A DNA stretch of 64,000 bases from Leucobacter chromiiresistens (GTDB lineage: Bacteria > Actinomycetota > Actinomycetes > Actinomycetales > Microbacteriaceae), in the NCBI RefSeq assembly GCF_900102345.1, contig NZ_FNKB01000001.1:620001-684000 (forward strand), given 5' to 3'. Each line of letters begins with the position of its first letter. Position 1 is the stretch's first letter. Both the position numbers and the translations under genes were made by a program. The notes under the pieces were generated by a model. The model saw nothing but the letters and a program-made list of their open reading frames with translations. It did no database searches and had not been told where the DNA came from. Of this stretch, positions 17,212-26,452 are shown piece after piece.

Positions 17212-18213
17212 TCAGTAGTGCATCGTGCGGTCGACGGCCTCGAGCACGCGGTCCGCGTCGGGGAGGAACATCGGTTCGATGGCGGCGGCGGGGAAGGGCA
17301 CGTCGTATCCCGAGACGCGCAGCACGGGCGCCTGGAGCGAGTAGAACGCGCGCTCGGCGACGGTCGCCGCGATCTCGCTGCCGACACTGGCGTTGCCCGA
17401 CGCCTCCTGCGCCACGACGAGGCGCCCGGTCTTGCGCACCGATGCGAGCACGGGCTCGTAGTCGATGGGAGACACGGTGCGCAGGTCGATCACCTCGAGG
17501 CTGGTGCCCTCCGACTGGGCGATCTCGGCCGCCTGCAGCAGGGTCGTGACCATGGCGCCGAACCCGACGACGGTGCAGTCGGTTCCGGCGCGGGCGACGC
17601 GGCTCTCGTGGAGTGCGGCGGCGGGGGCGCCCGGGTCGACGGCCCCCTTCTGCCAGTACTTCGCCTTCGGCTCGAAGAAGAGCACCGGATCGTCCGAGGC
17701 GATGGCCTGCTGGATCATCCAGTAGGCGTCGTTCGCAGTCGATGGGGCGACCACGCGCAGCCCTGCGGTGTGGGCGAAGTACGCCTCGGGGCTCTCCTCG
17801 TGATGCTCGATCGAGTTGATGTGCCCGCCGTAGGGCACGCGGATGACGATCGGCATCGATACGGCGCCGTCGTGCCGCGCACGGATCTTCGCGAGCTGCG
17901 TGGTGATCTGGTTGAAGGCGGGGAAGATGAACCCGTCGAACTGGATCTCGACCACGGGGCGGTAGCCGCGCAGGGCGAGGCCGATGGCGCTGCCGACGAT
18001 GCCCGCCTCGGCGAGCGGGGTGTCGAGCACGCGGGCCGATCCGAAGTCGGCCTGCAGTCGGTCGGTGACGCGGAAGACGCCGCCGAGCGGGCCGATGTCC
18101 TCGCCCATGAGCAGCACGCGATCGTTCTCGACCATGGCGGTGCGCAGGCCCTCGTTGATCGCGCGGGCGATGGGCAGTTCGGTGCGCTCGGCGAGCGTCT
18201 GGATCTCGGTCAT
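17212..18213 (-). CDS. bkdB: Branched-chain 2-oxoacid dehydrogenase E1 beta subunit
   Basis: A 333-residue transketolase-type beta subunit. [19 protein letters not shown] near the N-terminus carries the conserved Glu that activates thiamine diphosphate. [19 protein letters not shown] is the family motif containing the active-site histidines. The transketolase C-terminal domain follows ([16 protein letters not shown]). With the alpha subunit it decarboxylates branched 2-oxo acids and reductively acylates E2. Its ATG overlaps the alpha-subunit stop codon by 4 nt. The E2 gene starts 25 nt downstream. Confidence 0.92.
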   Translation of the reverse strand: MTEIQTLAERTELPIARAINEGLRTAMVENDRVLLMGEDIGPLGGVFRVTDRLQADFGSARVLDTPLAEAGIVGSAIGLALRGYRPVVEIQFDGFIFPAFNQITTQLAKIRARHDGAVSMPIVIRVPYGGHINSIEHHEESPEAYFAHTAGLRVVAPSTANDAYWMIQQAIASDDPVLFFEPKAKYWQKGAVDPGAPAAALHESRVARAGTDCTVVGFGAMVTTLLQAAEIAQSEGTSLEVIDLRTVSPIDYEPVLASVRKTGRLVVAQEASGNASVGSEIAATVAERAFYSLQAPVLRVSGYDVPFPAAAIEPMFLPDADRVLEAVDRTMHY

Positions 18214-19391
18214 GCGTCGCCCCCCTCGAACGAGGATTCGTACTCGGTGAACCAGGCGCGCTGCTCGTCGATGCGCGGGTGCGGCTCGGCGTAGACGTGC
18301 GCGAACATCGACTCGGGGTGCGGCTTCGGCAGGGTCAGGATCTGGTCGCGCACCGCCTTCGCCTTGCGGTCGGCGGTCTCGGCGACCTCGGCGAAGAACG
18401 CGTCGTCGACGCCGAGCTCGCGCAGGTGCGCCTCCAGTCGGGCGATGGGATCGCGCAGGCGCCACGTCTCGAGTTCGCCCTCGGGGCGGTAGCGGGTGGG
18501 GTCGTCGGCGGTGGTGTGCGCGCCGATGCGGTACGTGAGCGCCTCGATGTACCCCGGGCCGTGCCCCTCGCGGGCGAGGCGCAGGAATCGGCGGCCCACG
18601 GCGTACGCCGCCAGCGGATCGTTGCCGTCGATCTGTACGGCGCGCAGGCCGAATCCGAGCGCGCGGCGGTAGAGGGGGGTGCGCGACTGCCGGGCGACCG
18701 GCACGGAGATGGCCCAGCCGTTGTTCTGCACGACGAAGACCTCGGGCGTCTGGTAGCTGGCCGCGAAGATCATCGCCTCGTTCGGGTCGCCCTGGCTGGT
18801 GGTGCCGTCGCCGTAGAAGACCATGGTGGCCTCGCCGGTCGGCGTGCCGGGCTCGCCGGCGTCGAGCGCGGTGCTGCCGGTGCGCCGCTTCGCGTCGAGC
18901 ACCTGTGCGAGGGCGTGGCCGGTCGCGTGCTGCGTCTGCGAGCCGAGCACCAGGGTGTAGAGGTGCACGTTGCCGTTGGCGGGGTCGGTGATGTCCCAGC
19001 CGCCGTGCGTCACGCCGCGGAACTGCGCTGCGATGTCGAGCAGGTCGACGCCGCGCACGTGGGCGACGAGGTGCTCGCGGTACGCCGGGAAGACGTGGTC
19101 CTGCGGCTCGGTGGCGCGCACCAGCCCGACCTGGCACCCCTCCTGGCCGACGCTCGGCACCCAGAGGGCGAGCTGGCCCTGGCGCTGCAGATGCGTGCAC
19201 TCGGTGTCGAAGGCGCGCGTCGTCACCATGTCGCGGTACCACTGGGAGAAGGCTTCGACGCCGACGCCCTCGAGCTCGGCCGCGTACTCGGCAGCGGTCG
19301 CCGACGGCGCGTACCCGCCCTCCGCGTCCAGGAAGCGGATCGGCTCGGGATCGTCGCCGCGCAGCAGGCGCTCGGTGCTCTCTTCGCTCAT
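18210..19391 (-). CDS. bkdA: Branched-chain 2-oxoacid dehydrogenase E1 alpha subunit
   Basis: A 393-residue ThDP-dependent alpha subunit. The cofactor motif runs MVFYGDGTTSQGDPNEAMIF (GDG...N). GLRAVQIDGNDPLAAY and ALTYRIGAHTTADDPTRY are typical of branched-chain or acetoin/pyruvate E1 alpha of actinobacteria. Its start codon overlaps the stop of the upstream aminotransferase gene by 4 nt, and its own stop overlaps bkdB, so the three are translationally coupled. Substrate is inferred: branched-chain 2-oxo acids provide the anteiso/iso fatty acid primers that Microbacteriaceae need. Confidence 0.9.
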   Translation of the reverse strand: MSEESTERLLRGDDPEPIRFLDAEGGYAPSATAAEYAAELEGVGVEAFSQWYRDMVTTRAFDTECTHLQRQGQLALWVPSVGQEGCQVGLVRATEPQDHVFPAYREHLVAHVRGVDLLDIAAQFRGVTHGGWDITDPANGNVHLYTLVLGSQTQHATGHALAQVLDAKRRTGSTALDAGEPGTPTGEATMVFYGDGTTSQGDPNEAMIFAASYQTPEVFVVQNNGWAISVPVARQSRTPLYRRALGFGLRAVQIDGNDPLAAYAVGRRFLRLAREGHGPGYIEALTYRIGAHTTADDPTRYRPEGELETWRLRDPIARLEAHLRELGVDDAFFAEVAETADRKAKAVRDQILTLPKPHPESMFAHVYAEPHPRIDEQRAWFTEYESSFEGGDA

Positions 19392-20536
19392 CTCGATTCA
19401 GTGTAATGAGTGGTGCTGCGCCCCGCGGGATATGCGATCGCCTCGAGGTGCCGTCGCACGATGTCGATGACGACCGGCACGCTCTCGGGCTCCCCGACAG
19501 AGATGCGCACGCCGACGCCCCCGAATGGGCGCACGAGCGTTCCCGCCTCCGAGAAGTCGGCGGCGAGCGCGAGCGCGTCGGGCACTCCCCCGGGCGTCTC
19601 GCCGGTCTCGGGGATCCACACGAAGTTGCCCTGCGCCTGCGGGATCGCGAGGCCCAGGTCGCGCAGCGCTGCGGCGAGCGCGTCGCGGCGCTCGGTCAGC
19701 TCGGCGACGCGCTCGGCGTGCACGGCGCGGGCCTCGGGGGTGAGCGATGCGCGGGCGGCGCTCTCCGCGATCCCGGTCACCGACAGGGGGATCGCGACGC
19801 TGGCCGCGGCCGCGAAGATTGCCGGGTCGCCGACGCCGTATCCGATGCGCAGCCCCGCCAGCCCGTACGCCTTCGAGAAGGTGCGCAGCACGACGAGGTT
19901 CGGGTGCTGCCGCAGCACGTCCTCGCCGCGTACAGCCTCGGGGTCGGTGACGAACTCGCGGTAGGCCTCGTCGAGCACGACCAGCGTGCGCGCGGGGACG
20001 CGCGTCATGAACCGGTCGAAGTCGGCGCGGCGGATCGTCGGGCCCGTCGGATTGTTGGGCGAGCACAGCAGCACGACGCGGGTGCGCTCGGTGATGGCGG
20101 CGGCCATCTCGTCGAGGTCGTGCTCGGCGCTCGGGGTGAGCGGCACGCGGCGGGCCACGGCCCCCGAGGCGAGGCCGAGCGACGGGTACGCCTCGAAGCT
20201 CGGCCAGGCGTGCAGGTACTCGTCGCCCGCGCCGGCGGCGGCGTGCACGAGCTGGAAGAGGATCGCGACGGAGCCGGCTGCGAGGTGCACGTGCGCTCCG
20301 TCGACGCCGAACTCCGCGCCGATGGTCTCGCGCAGCTCGGGCATCGCGACGGCCGCGTAGCGGTTCACGTCGGCGCGCTGGGCGATGGCGTCGAGCACGC
20401 CGGGAAGCGGCGGGAACGGGTTCTCGTTGCTCGAGAGCTTGTAGCCCGGCTTCGTCGGCGCGGCGCCCTGACGGTATGCGGGAACGGCGAGCACGTCTGC
20501 GCGGAAGCTGACGGGGGGCACGGCCTGGTCACTCAT
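19388..20536 (-). CDS. HisC-like PLP aminotransferase
   Basis: A 382-residue class I/II aminotransferase close to histidinol-phosphate and aromatic amino acid aminotransferases. Landmarks are YKLSSNENPFPPLP, CSPNNPTGPTIRR, VVLDEAYREFV and the PLP lysine in RTFSKAYGLAGLRIGYG. ATG 20536 lies 7 nt after a TACACT box, so the transcript is probably leaderless; the frame extends upstream only through repetitive DNA. It is the first gene of the operon with the branched-chain dehydrogenase and overlaps it by 4 nt, which points to removal of amino groups from amino acids before oxidation rather than histidine synthesis. No other his genes are nearby. Confidence 0.8.
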   Translation of the reverse strand: MSDQAVPPVSFRADVLAVPAYRQGAAPTKPGYKLSSNENPFPPLPGVLDAIAQRADVNRYAAVAMPELRETIGAEFGVDGAHVHLAAGSVAILFQLVHAAAGAGDEYLHAWPSFEAYPSLGLASGAVARRVPLTPSAEHDLDEMAAAITERTRVVLLCSPNNPTGPTIRRADFDRFMTRVPARTLVVLDEAYREFVTDPEAVRGEDVLRQHPNLVVLRTFSKAYGLAGLRIGYGVGDPAIFAAAASVAIPLSVTGIAESAARASLTPEARAVHAERVAELTERRDALAAALRDLGLAIPQAQGNFVWIPETGETPGGVPDALALAADFSEAGTLVRPFGGVGVRISVGEPESVPVVIDIVRRHLEAIAYPAGRSTTHYTESR

Positions 20537-20595
20537 GAGCTTCAGTGTAGTGATGGGCCGTGCGCGAGCGGCAGGGCCCGCGAGTGCGAACTGCT

Positions 20596-20690
20596 CCGGT
20601 TCGCGCGAAGTGCTCGTGCTCATGCGAACCGCACCCGTTCGCGCGAAGTGCACGTGCTCGTGGCAACCGCACCCGTTCTCGCGAACCGCC
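20596..20690. repeat. 38-bp tandem repeat, about 2.5 copies
   Basis: GTTCGCGCGAAGTGC recurs with a 38-bp period (599, 637), and a partial third unit starts at 672. Units end in GCGAACCGCA or GGCAACCGCA. It lies in the 200-bp gap between the divergent aminotransferase and YvlD-like genes; no gene is seen there. Confidence 0.7.
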
Positions 20691-20739
20691 CCGATTCGCG
20701 TGCCCTGCCGCCCGCGCAGCGCAGGTGAGACAATGAGGC

Positions 20740-21147
20740 ATGCGCACGCTCATCCGGATCCTCGTGAACGCCTTCGCACTGTGGCTCACCACGCTCATCG
20801 TGGGTGGCAGCGGCGAGCACGGCGTGTGGGTCGAGCCGATCAACGACGACGGATCGGGCAAGGTGCTGACGCTCGTGCTCGTCGCCCTGGTGTTCGGTCT
20901 CGTCAACGGCACCCTCGGCAAGGTCGTGCGCTTCGTCTCCATTCCGCTCTACATCGTGACGCTGGGGCTCTTCGGGCTGATCGTGAACGGCCTGCTCCTG
21001 GCCGTCGTCGCCTGGCTCTCCGACCTCGCGGGGTTCGGGCTGCGCCTCGACGGGTTCTGGTGGGGCGTGCTCGCGGCGCTGGTGCTGTCGATCCTCTCGG
21101 GCATCCTGAACGGCCTGCTCGGCACCTCGCGCAAGCAGGCCGGCTGA
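20740..21147 (+). CDS. YvlD/phage-holin-4 family small membrane protein
   Basis: A 135-residue protein with four predicted membrane segments and the family pattern near residues 45-75 (VFGLVNGTLGKVVRFVSIPL, then TLGLFGLIVNGLLL). Despite the phage-holin superfamily name, chromosomal YvlD-type members are thought to act in envelope stress rather than lysis. ATG 20740 lies 5 nt after a GACAAT box, suggesting a leaderless message. It is upstream of purB on the same strand, 82 bp away, but purB has its own ribosome binding site and probably its own promoter. Confidence 0.8.
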   Translation: MRTLIRILVNAFALWLTTLIVGGSGEHGVWVEPINDDGSGKVLTLVLVALVFGLVNGTLGKVVRFVSIPLYIVTLGLFGLIVNGLLLAVVAWLSDLAGFGLRLDGFWWGVLAALVLSILSGILNGLLGTSRKQAG

Positions 21148-21229
21148 GCTCCGACCCAGCGACGACGCCCCGGGCGGGCGGCGTGGGAGAATGGTCGACG
21201 GACCGCGATCCCGACTCCGAGAGGCTCAC

Positions 21230-22615
21230 ATGACCCCGCTTCCCACGCAGCCCATCAGCCCCCTCGACGGACGCTACCGCGCTGCGGTCGCCGAACTCGG
21301 CGAGACGCTCTCTGAGGCGGGCCTCAACAAGGCGCGCGTGCACGTCGAGGTCGAGTGGCTCGTGCACCTCACCGAGCACTCCCTGATCGGCGGCTCCCCC
21401 ATCGACGCCGATCAGGTCGCCGCGCTGCGGGAGTGGGCTGCCGACTTCGGCCAGGACGAGATCGACGAGCTCGCCGAGACGGAGCGCACCACCCAGCACG
21501 ACGTGAAGGCGGTCGAGTACCTGGTGCGCGCGCGCCTCGAGACGCAGGGCCTCGGGCATCTCGCGGAGCTCACCCACGTCTGCTGCACGAGCGAGGACAT
21601 CAACAACCTCTCGTACGCCCTCACCGTCAAGCAGGCGATCGCCGACGTGTGGCGTCCGCGCTTCGAGCGGGTCATCGCCGAGCTCGCCCGGCAGGCCGAG
21701 CAGTACCGCGAGCTCCCGATGATGAGCCGCACCCACGGCCAGCCTGCGACGCCCACGACGCTCGGCAAGGAGCTCGCGGTGTTCGTGCACCGTCTCGAGC
21801 GTCAGCTCAACCAGATCGACGACGTCGAATACCTCGGCAAGTTCTCGGGGGCCACCGGCACGTTCGCCGCGCACCTCGCAGCGGATCCCGATACCGACTG
21901 GGCGCAGGTGTCGCAGGAGTTCGTCGAGGGCCTCGGTCTCGACTGGAACCCCCTCACCACGCAGATCGAGTCGCACGACTGGCAGGCGGAGCTGTACACG
22001 CGCATCGCGCACGCGAACCGCATTCTGCACAACCTCGCCACCGACGTGTGGAGCTACATCTCGATCGGCTACTTCCGCCAGATCCCCGTGGCGGGCGCCA
22101 CCGGCTCGTCGACGATGCCGCACAAGGTCAACCCGATCCGATTCGAGAACGCCGAGGCCAATCTCGAGCTCTCGAACGCCATCCTCGACTCGCTCGCGGC
22201 GACCCTCGTCACGAGCCGCTGGCAGCGCGACCTCACCGACTCCTCCGCGCAGCGCAACATCGGCGTGGGGCTCGGGCACTCGGTGCTCGCGCTCGACAAC
22301 ATCCTGAAGGGGCTCGGGCAGATCGATGCGGCCCCCGAGGTGCTCGCCGCCGATCTCGACGCGAACTGGGAGGTGCTCGGCGAGGCGATCCAGACCGTCA
22401 TCCGCGCCGAGGTGACCGCGGGCCGCTCGTCGATCAGCGACCCCTACGCGGCGCTCAAGGAGCTCACGCGCGGCCGCCGCATCGGGCAGGCCGACCTCGT
22501 CGAGTTCGTGGAGGGTCTCGAGATCGGCGACGCGGCGAAGCAGCGACTGCTCGCCCTCACCCCGGCGACGTACATCGGCGACGCGGTGCGGCTCGTCGAC
22601 TACCTGCAGCGGTAG
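21230..22615 (+). CDS. purB: Adenylosuccinate lyase
   Basis: A 461-residue member of the fumarase/aspartase superfamily. It begins with PISPLDGRYRAAV, as in long-type PurB. The catalytic histidine region is SRTHGQPATPTTLGKELAVF, and the superfamily signature loop is GSSTMPHKVNPIRFENAE. It cleaves SAICAR and adenylosuccinate in purine synthesis. ATG 21230 is chosen over the frame opening at 21191 because of a GAGAGG site about 6 nt upstream and the alignment of the N-terminus. The gene stands alone. Confidence 0.96.
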   Translation: MTPLPTQPISPLDGRYRAAVAELGETLSEAGLNKARVHVEVEWLVHLTEHSLIGGSPIDADQVAALREWAADFGQDEIDELAETERTTQHDVKAVEYLVRARLETQGLGHLAELTHVCCTSEDINNLSYALTVKQAIADVWRPRFERVIAELARQAEQYRELPMMSRTHGQPATPTTLGKELAVFVHRLERQLNQIDDVEYLGKFSGATGTFAAHLAADPDTDWAQVSQEFVEGLGLDWNPLTTQIESHDWQAELYTRIAHANRILHNLATDVWSYISIGYFRQIPVAGATGSSTMPHKVNPIRFENAEANLELSNAILDSLAATLVTSRWQRDLTDSSAQRNIGVGLGHSVLALDNILKGLGQIDAAPEVLAADLDANWEVLGEAIQTVIRAEVTAGRSSISDPYAALKELTRGRRIGQADLVEFVEGLEIGDAAKQRLLALTPATYIGDAVRLVDYLQR

Positions 22616-22688
22616 GTGCGGGATCGCGGCGGTCGCGCACGGAGTCTCGCTCTGGGCCGCCGCTCCCGCCGCGCCGCGGCCGCGGGGA

Positions 22689-22979
22689 TCAGTGCCAGTT
22701 GGGCTTGTCGTCGGGCTGCTGCAGATCCTTGCGCGCGTCGAGGTCGTCCTGGCTCGGCTTGCCGCCGAGGCCGACCAGCGCGACCATCATGATCGACACG
22801 ATGAAGCCGATGCCCAGGAAGACGGCGCCGAGAACGAGGTCGCGCGTCGTCAGCAGCACGACGAGTCCGGCGAACACGCCGAGCACGACGGAGAAGCCGA
22901 TGAGCTCGAGCGGCTTCAGGCGGTCACGGCGCGTCGGCGTCACGGGATCCTGATTGGCGGGCTCGGGGGACTGAGTCAT
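22689..22979 (-). CDS. Small two-helix membrane protein, unknown function
   Basis: A 96-residue protein with a charged N-terminus (TPTRRDRLKPLELIGF), two hydrophobic helices at about residues 27-45 and 48-70, and a polar tail rich in Asp and Lys. I do not recognise a named family, although short proteins of this shape accompany the upstream gene in related actinobacteria. Its ATG overlaps the stop of the upstream membrane-protein gene by 4 nt, so the two are coupled. It converges on purB. A housekeeping membrane role is likely, but nothing further can be said. Confidence 0.7.
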   Translation of the reverse strand: MTQSPEPANQDPVTPTRRDRLKPLELIGFSVVLGVFAGLVVLLTTRDLVLGAVFLGIGFIVSIMMVALVGLGGKPSQDDLDARKDLQQPDDKPNWH

Positions 22980-23590
22980 CGTCTGCTTTCCGGAGGGCTC
23001 GAGAGGGGTGAACGGTCGCTGGAGGCGCCGTCGCTGGGCGCGTGCGCACGGCGCGTGTCGAACGCGGAGATGCCGAGGAACACGCCGGCGAGCACCGCGT
23101 ACGCGCCGAGGAAGCCGAGCACGGCCACCTCATCCGTGCGCACGAGGATGACGAGCAGTGCGAGCAGCATGCCGGTCGCCCCGAGGAACACGGCGTCCTG
23201 GCGGCTGCCCGGGCGCACCGCCATGCCGACGAATTCGAGGAGCGCGCTGAGCAGCGCCCAGCCGGCCACGACGAGTGCGAAGACGATGACGGTGTCGGCG
23301 AGGGCGAGGCCCAGCGCTGCGGCGAGCGAGACTGCGCCGAGCAGCAGCGGGAGCGGATTGCCGCCGCTAGAGCGGAGCGACCACCACTCGACGAGGTGCG
23401 CGATGCCGACCGCTCCGATGGTGAGCGCGGCCATGCCGAGGTCGAACGACAGCTGCTCGTGCAGTGTCGCCGAGAAGGCGATGGCGATCCCGGAGAGCAG
23501 GAGCACGGCGACGCGCACCAGCTTGATGGGGCGAGACACGGGCGTTTCGGGAGTCGTCGATCCCGCAGTTGTCGAAACTGCAGCAGGCAT
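22976..23590 (-). CDS. Multi-pass membrane protein, unknown function
   Basis: A 204-residue protein with a Thr/Pro-rich N-terminal tail and six predicted membrane helices in three hairpins, a layout like DUF308 or HdeD proteins. The C-terminus is a Ser/Pro-rich disordered tail. It is coupled by a 4-nt overlap to the two-helix protein downstream. There are no catalytic motifs. It is probably a small envelope protein complex with its partner. Confidence 0.65.
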   Translation of the reverse strand: MPAAVSTTAGSTTPETPVSRPIKLVRVAVLLLSGIAIAFSATLHEQLSFDLGMAALTIGAVGIAHLVEWWSLRSSGGNPLPLLLGAVSLAAALGLALADTVIVFALVVAGWALLSALLEFVGMAVRPGSRQDAVFLGATGMLLALLVILVRTDEVAVLGFLGAYAVLAGVFLGISAFDTRRAHAPSDGASSDRSPLSSPPESRR

Positions 23591-23691
23591 GACACCCCTT
23601 TCTCGGTCGGACCCAGTCTACCCCGGCGTCGCTGGGCGGATTCCCCGCCACGGGGCGGAGCCGCGGGCGGCCGCAGCGCCGCGGGCGGCCG

Positions 23692-25065
23692 TCACACCTG
23701 GGGCATGTCCTGGAAGCGCGAGTAGTGCCCCTGGAAGGCGACGGTCACGGTTCCCGTGGGGCCGTTGCGCTGCTTCGCGAGAATGAAGTCGGCCTCCCCC
23801 GCGCGCGGGCTGTCGCGATCCCCCACCGCCTCGCGGTGCAGCAGGATCACCATGTCGGCGTCCTGCTCGAGCGAGCCCGATTCGCGGAGGTCGCTGATGG
23901 CCGGCATCTTGTCGGCGCGCTGCTCGGAGGCTCGATTCAGCTGCGAGAGCGCGATCACCGGCACGTCGAGCTCTTTGGAGAGCAGTTTGAGCGCGCGCGA
24001 GAACTCCGAGACCTCCTGCTGGCGGCTCTCCGACTTCTTGCCGCTCGACAGCAGTTGGAGGTAGTCGATCACGACCATGCGCAGCCCGTGCTGCTGCTTC
24101 AGTCGGCGGCACTTCGCGCGGATCTCGACGAGCGTGAGGTTCGGGCTGTCGTCGATGTAGAGCGGTGCCTCGGCCACGCGCGCCTGGGTCGCAGCGAGCT
24201 TCTGGAAGTCGCGGTTGTCGAGCGCGCCCTTGCGCAGCGTCTGCATGGGGATGCTGGCCTCCGCCGCGAGCAGACGCATCGCGATCTCGGCGCGCCCCAT
24301 CTCGAGCGAGAAGAACACGGTGGGCGCATTCGCGTGCACCGAGGCGTTGCGCGCGACATCCATCGCGAGCGTGGACTTGCCCATGGCGGGTCGGGCGGCG
24401 ATGATGATCATCTGCCCGCCGGCGAAGCCGTTGGTCATGGCGTCGAGCTCGCTGAAGCCGGTCGGCACGCCAAGCATGCCGTCGGCGGCGCCGTTCGCCT
24501 TGTTAATCTCCTCGAGCGCGGCGTCCACGGCCAGGTGGAGCGGCACGTAGTCCTCGCCCTGGCTCTCCCCCGTCACGCCGTAGATCTCGGACTGGGCGAC
24601 GTTGACGAGGTCGATCGCCTCGCCCTCGCCCGCGTACCCCATCTGCACGATGCGGGTTCCCGCCTCCACGAGGCGTCGGAGCAGCGCCTTCTCGGCGACG
24701 ATCTCGGCGTAGAAGCTCGCGTTCGCGGCGGTCGGGACGATGCTGGTCAGCGTGTGCAGGTACTCGGCGCCGCCGGCGCGCTGCAGTTCGCCGCTCTTGG
24801 TGAGCTCGTCGGTGACCGTGATGACATCGGTGGGCTCGCCCCGGGAGTAGAGCGAGAGCACGGCCTCGTAGATCACCTCGTGCTTGGGCACGTAGAGGTC
24901 GGAGCCCTTCAGCAGCCCGGTGACGTCTGCGACCGCATCCTTCGACAGCAGCATGCCGCCCAGGGCGCTCTGCTCGGCGAGCAGGTCGTACGGGGGAGTG
25001 CGCTCGTGCCCGCGCGACTCATCGTCGACGAACGGATCCGAGATACCCAGGTGTGCAATGGACAC
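23692..25065 (-). CDS. dnaB: Replicative DNA helicase
   Basis: A 457-residue DnaB. The N-terminal domain opens PPYDLLAEQSALGGMLLSKD. The RecA-like motor has Walker A ARPAMGKSTLAMDVARN, the H2 motif VVIDYLQLLSS, and LSQLNRASEQRADKMPAISDLRESGSLEQDAD. There is no intein, although actinobacterial dnaB genes often carry one. It starts with GTG 25065 behind a GAGGAAG site. A cluster of DnaA-box-like sequences lies 120-320 bp upstream, so initiation and helicase supply may be coordinated. Confidence 0.96.
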   Translation of the reverse strand: MSIAHLGISDPFVDDESRGHERTPPYDLLAEQSALGGMLLSKDAVADVTGLLKGSDLYVPKHEVIYEAVLSLYSRGEPTDVITVTDELTKSGELQRAGGAEYLHTLTSIVPTAANASFYAEIVAEKALLRRLVEAGTRIVQMGYAGEGEAIDLVNVAQSEIYGVTGESQGEDYVPLHLAVDAALEEINKANGAADGMLGVPTGFSELDAMTNGFAGGQMIIIAARPAMGKSTLAMDVARNASVHANAPTVFFSLEMGRAEIAMRLLAAEASIPMQTLRKGALDNRDFQKLAATQARVAEAPLYIDDSPNLTLVEIRAKCRRLKQQHGLRMVVIDYLQLLSSGKKSESRQQEVSEFSRALKLLSKELDVPVIALSQLNRASEQRADKMPAISDLRESGSLEQDADMVILLHREAVGDRDSPRAGEADFILAKQRNGPTGTVTVAFQGHYSRFQDMPQV

Positions 25066-25187
25066 GCAGACTTCCTCTCACAGCGATGGATTCGGCTACT
25101 GAACGATCAGACACCAGACCCCGGACATTCACGGTAGGCCCCGCATCCCGGCGGTCCAAACGCCCCGCCCGGCGAAGTGTCCGCGCC

Positions 25188-25381
25188 TGTGGATAACTCG
25201 GTGGAGAACTCACCGCGCAGAGCCGTTCGTTGTCCACATGCTTGGGGAGAACTTGTGGATGGGGTGTGGAAGCGGAATTCTTTCGCGCCTGTGAACTGGG
25301 GTTTTGGATATCCACAGGCGAAAAGTTATTCAAGTCTCAGGTACAACTTGAGTCTTCGAGAAACGCCCGACATGTGGAGAA
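25188..25381. promoter_or_regulatory. Cluster of DnaA-box-like sequences upstream of dnaB
   Basis: Perfect boxes TGTGGATAA at 25188-25196 and TTGTCCACA at 25230-25238 are accompanied by near matches at 25254-25262, 25308-25316 (ATATCCACA) and 25373-25381 (TGTGGAGAA). The stretch is AT-rich relative to its surroundings. It occupies most of the gene-free gap 25066-25682 between dnaB and rplI; the remainder is low-complexity GC-rich DNA with the rplI terminator. Confidence 0.65.
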
Positions 25382-25623
25382 CTTGCACTCGAAGGAGGCG
25401 CCGCGGTAGCGGCTCCCGAGCTCGACCGCATCACGCCGTTCACGGGCCGTTCAGCGCCCCGCAGCCATCTCGTAGATCAACGCGACGGGCCCGTCAGGGC
25501 GCGCGGAACGGGCGCGCCGACCACGAGAAGAGGCGCCCGAGAAGGGCGCGCGAGAAGGGCGCACGAGCGCGAACTGCGGGCTGCGAGCGGCGAGCCGGCG
25601 GTCAGCGGCGGGCGCAGATGCGA

Positions 25624-25667
25624 ACGGCGGGACGCCGGCCCGGAGAACCGAGCCGACGTCCCGCCGT
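25624..25667 (-). terminator. Terminator after rplI
   Basis: 11-bp arms ACGGCGGGACG (25624-25634) and CGTCCCGCCGT (25657-25667) form a stable stem 15 nt past the rplI stop codon. Confidence 0.65.
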
Positions 25668-25682
25668 GACGTGCGCGAGGCG

Positions 25683-26132
25683 TTATCGCTGAGCGATGAC
25701 CTGCAGCGTGACCTTGGCGTCGACGCCCTCGTGCAGGTGCACGATGGCCTCGTACTCGCCGGTCGTCTTGATCGCGGGGAGCGTGATCTTGCGCTTGTCG
25801 ATCTCGCCGATTCCCGCCTCCGAGACCGCCGTCGCGACTGCCGCGGGCTTCACGGAGCCGAACAGACGGCCGCCGTTGCCGGTCTTGGTGACGAGGCGGA
25901 TCTTGCCCTCCTGCAGCTTGGCCTTGAGCGCCTGCGCCTCTTCGACCGACGCGAGCGCTCGGGCCTCGCGCGCAGCGCGGAGCTGCGCGACCTGAGCCTC
26001 GCCGCCGCGGGTCCAGTGCACCGCGTAGCCCTGGGGCACGAGGTAGTTGCGCGCGTACCCGGTCTTGACGTCGACGACGTCACCGGCGGAACCGAGGCCC
26101 TGGACCTCGTTCGTGAGGATTACCTTTGACAT
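25683..26132 (-). CDS. rplI: 50S ribosomal protein L9
   Basis: A 149-residue L9. The N-terminal domain starts [30 protein letters not shown] (family signature read from residue 2). A long helix and the C-terminal rRNA-binding domain ([16 protein letters not shown]) follow. It ends the rpsF-ssb-rpsR-rplI operon, 11 nt after rpsR, and is followed by a strong stem-loop. Length and motifs are standard. Confidence 0.96.
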   Translation of the reverse strand: MSKVILTNEVQGLGSAGDVVDVKTGYARNYLVPQGYAVHWTRGGEAQVAQLRAAREARALASVEEAQALKAKLQEGKIRLVTKTGNGGRLFGSVKPAAVATAVSEAGIGEIDKRKITLPAIKTTGEYEAIVHLHEGVDAKVTLQVIAQR

Positions 26133-26143
26133 TTCTCTACTCC

Positions 26144-26404
26144 TTACCGGCCGGAACCGGCGTAGGGGAGGAGAGCCATCTCGCGGGCGTTCTTCACGGC
26201 CTTCGCGATGAGTCGCTGCTCCTGAACGGACACACCGGTGATACGACGGGCGCGGATCTTTCCACGCTCGGAGATGAACTTGCGGAGCGTGGCGACATCC
26301 TTGTAATCGATGACGCCGACGGTCTGCTTCTTCGCGGGTGCGAGGGTCTTGGCGTTCTTACCGCGACCCGGCTTGCGGGCTGTGCCGCTGGACTTGCCTG
26401 CCAT
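26144..26404 (-). CDS. rpsR: 30S ribosomal protein S18
   Basis: An 86-residue S18 with a basic N-terminus and the core [19 protein letters not shown], then [15 protein letters not shown]. There are no cysteines, so this is the non-zinc-binding form. It is third in the rpsF-ssb-rpsR-rplI operon. S18 pairs with S6 (rpsF) on the 30S platform. Confidence 0.96.
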   Translation of the reverse strand: MAGKSSGTARKPGRGKNAKTLAPAKKQTVGVIDYKDVATLRKFISERGKIRARRITGVSVQEQRLIAKAVKNAREMALLPYAGSGR

Positions 26405-26452
26405 AATTGGTCTCTTTTCGTGATGCGTTCCGGCTGAGCCGGATCAAGAAGT

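Noticed and set aside
20740..21147. Reading the YvlD/phage-holin-4 protein as prophage lysis
   Set aside because: It sits in a housekeeping context next to purB with no phage genes nearby; this family is commonly chromosomal.
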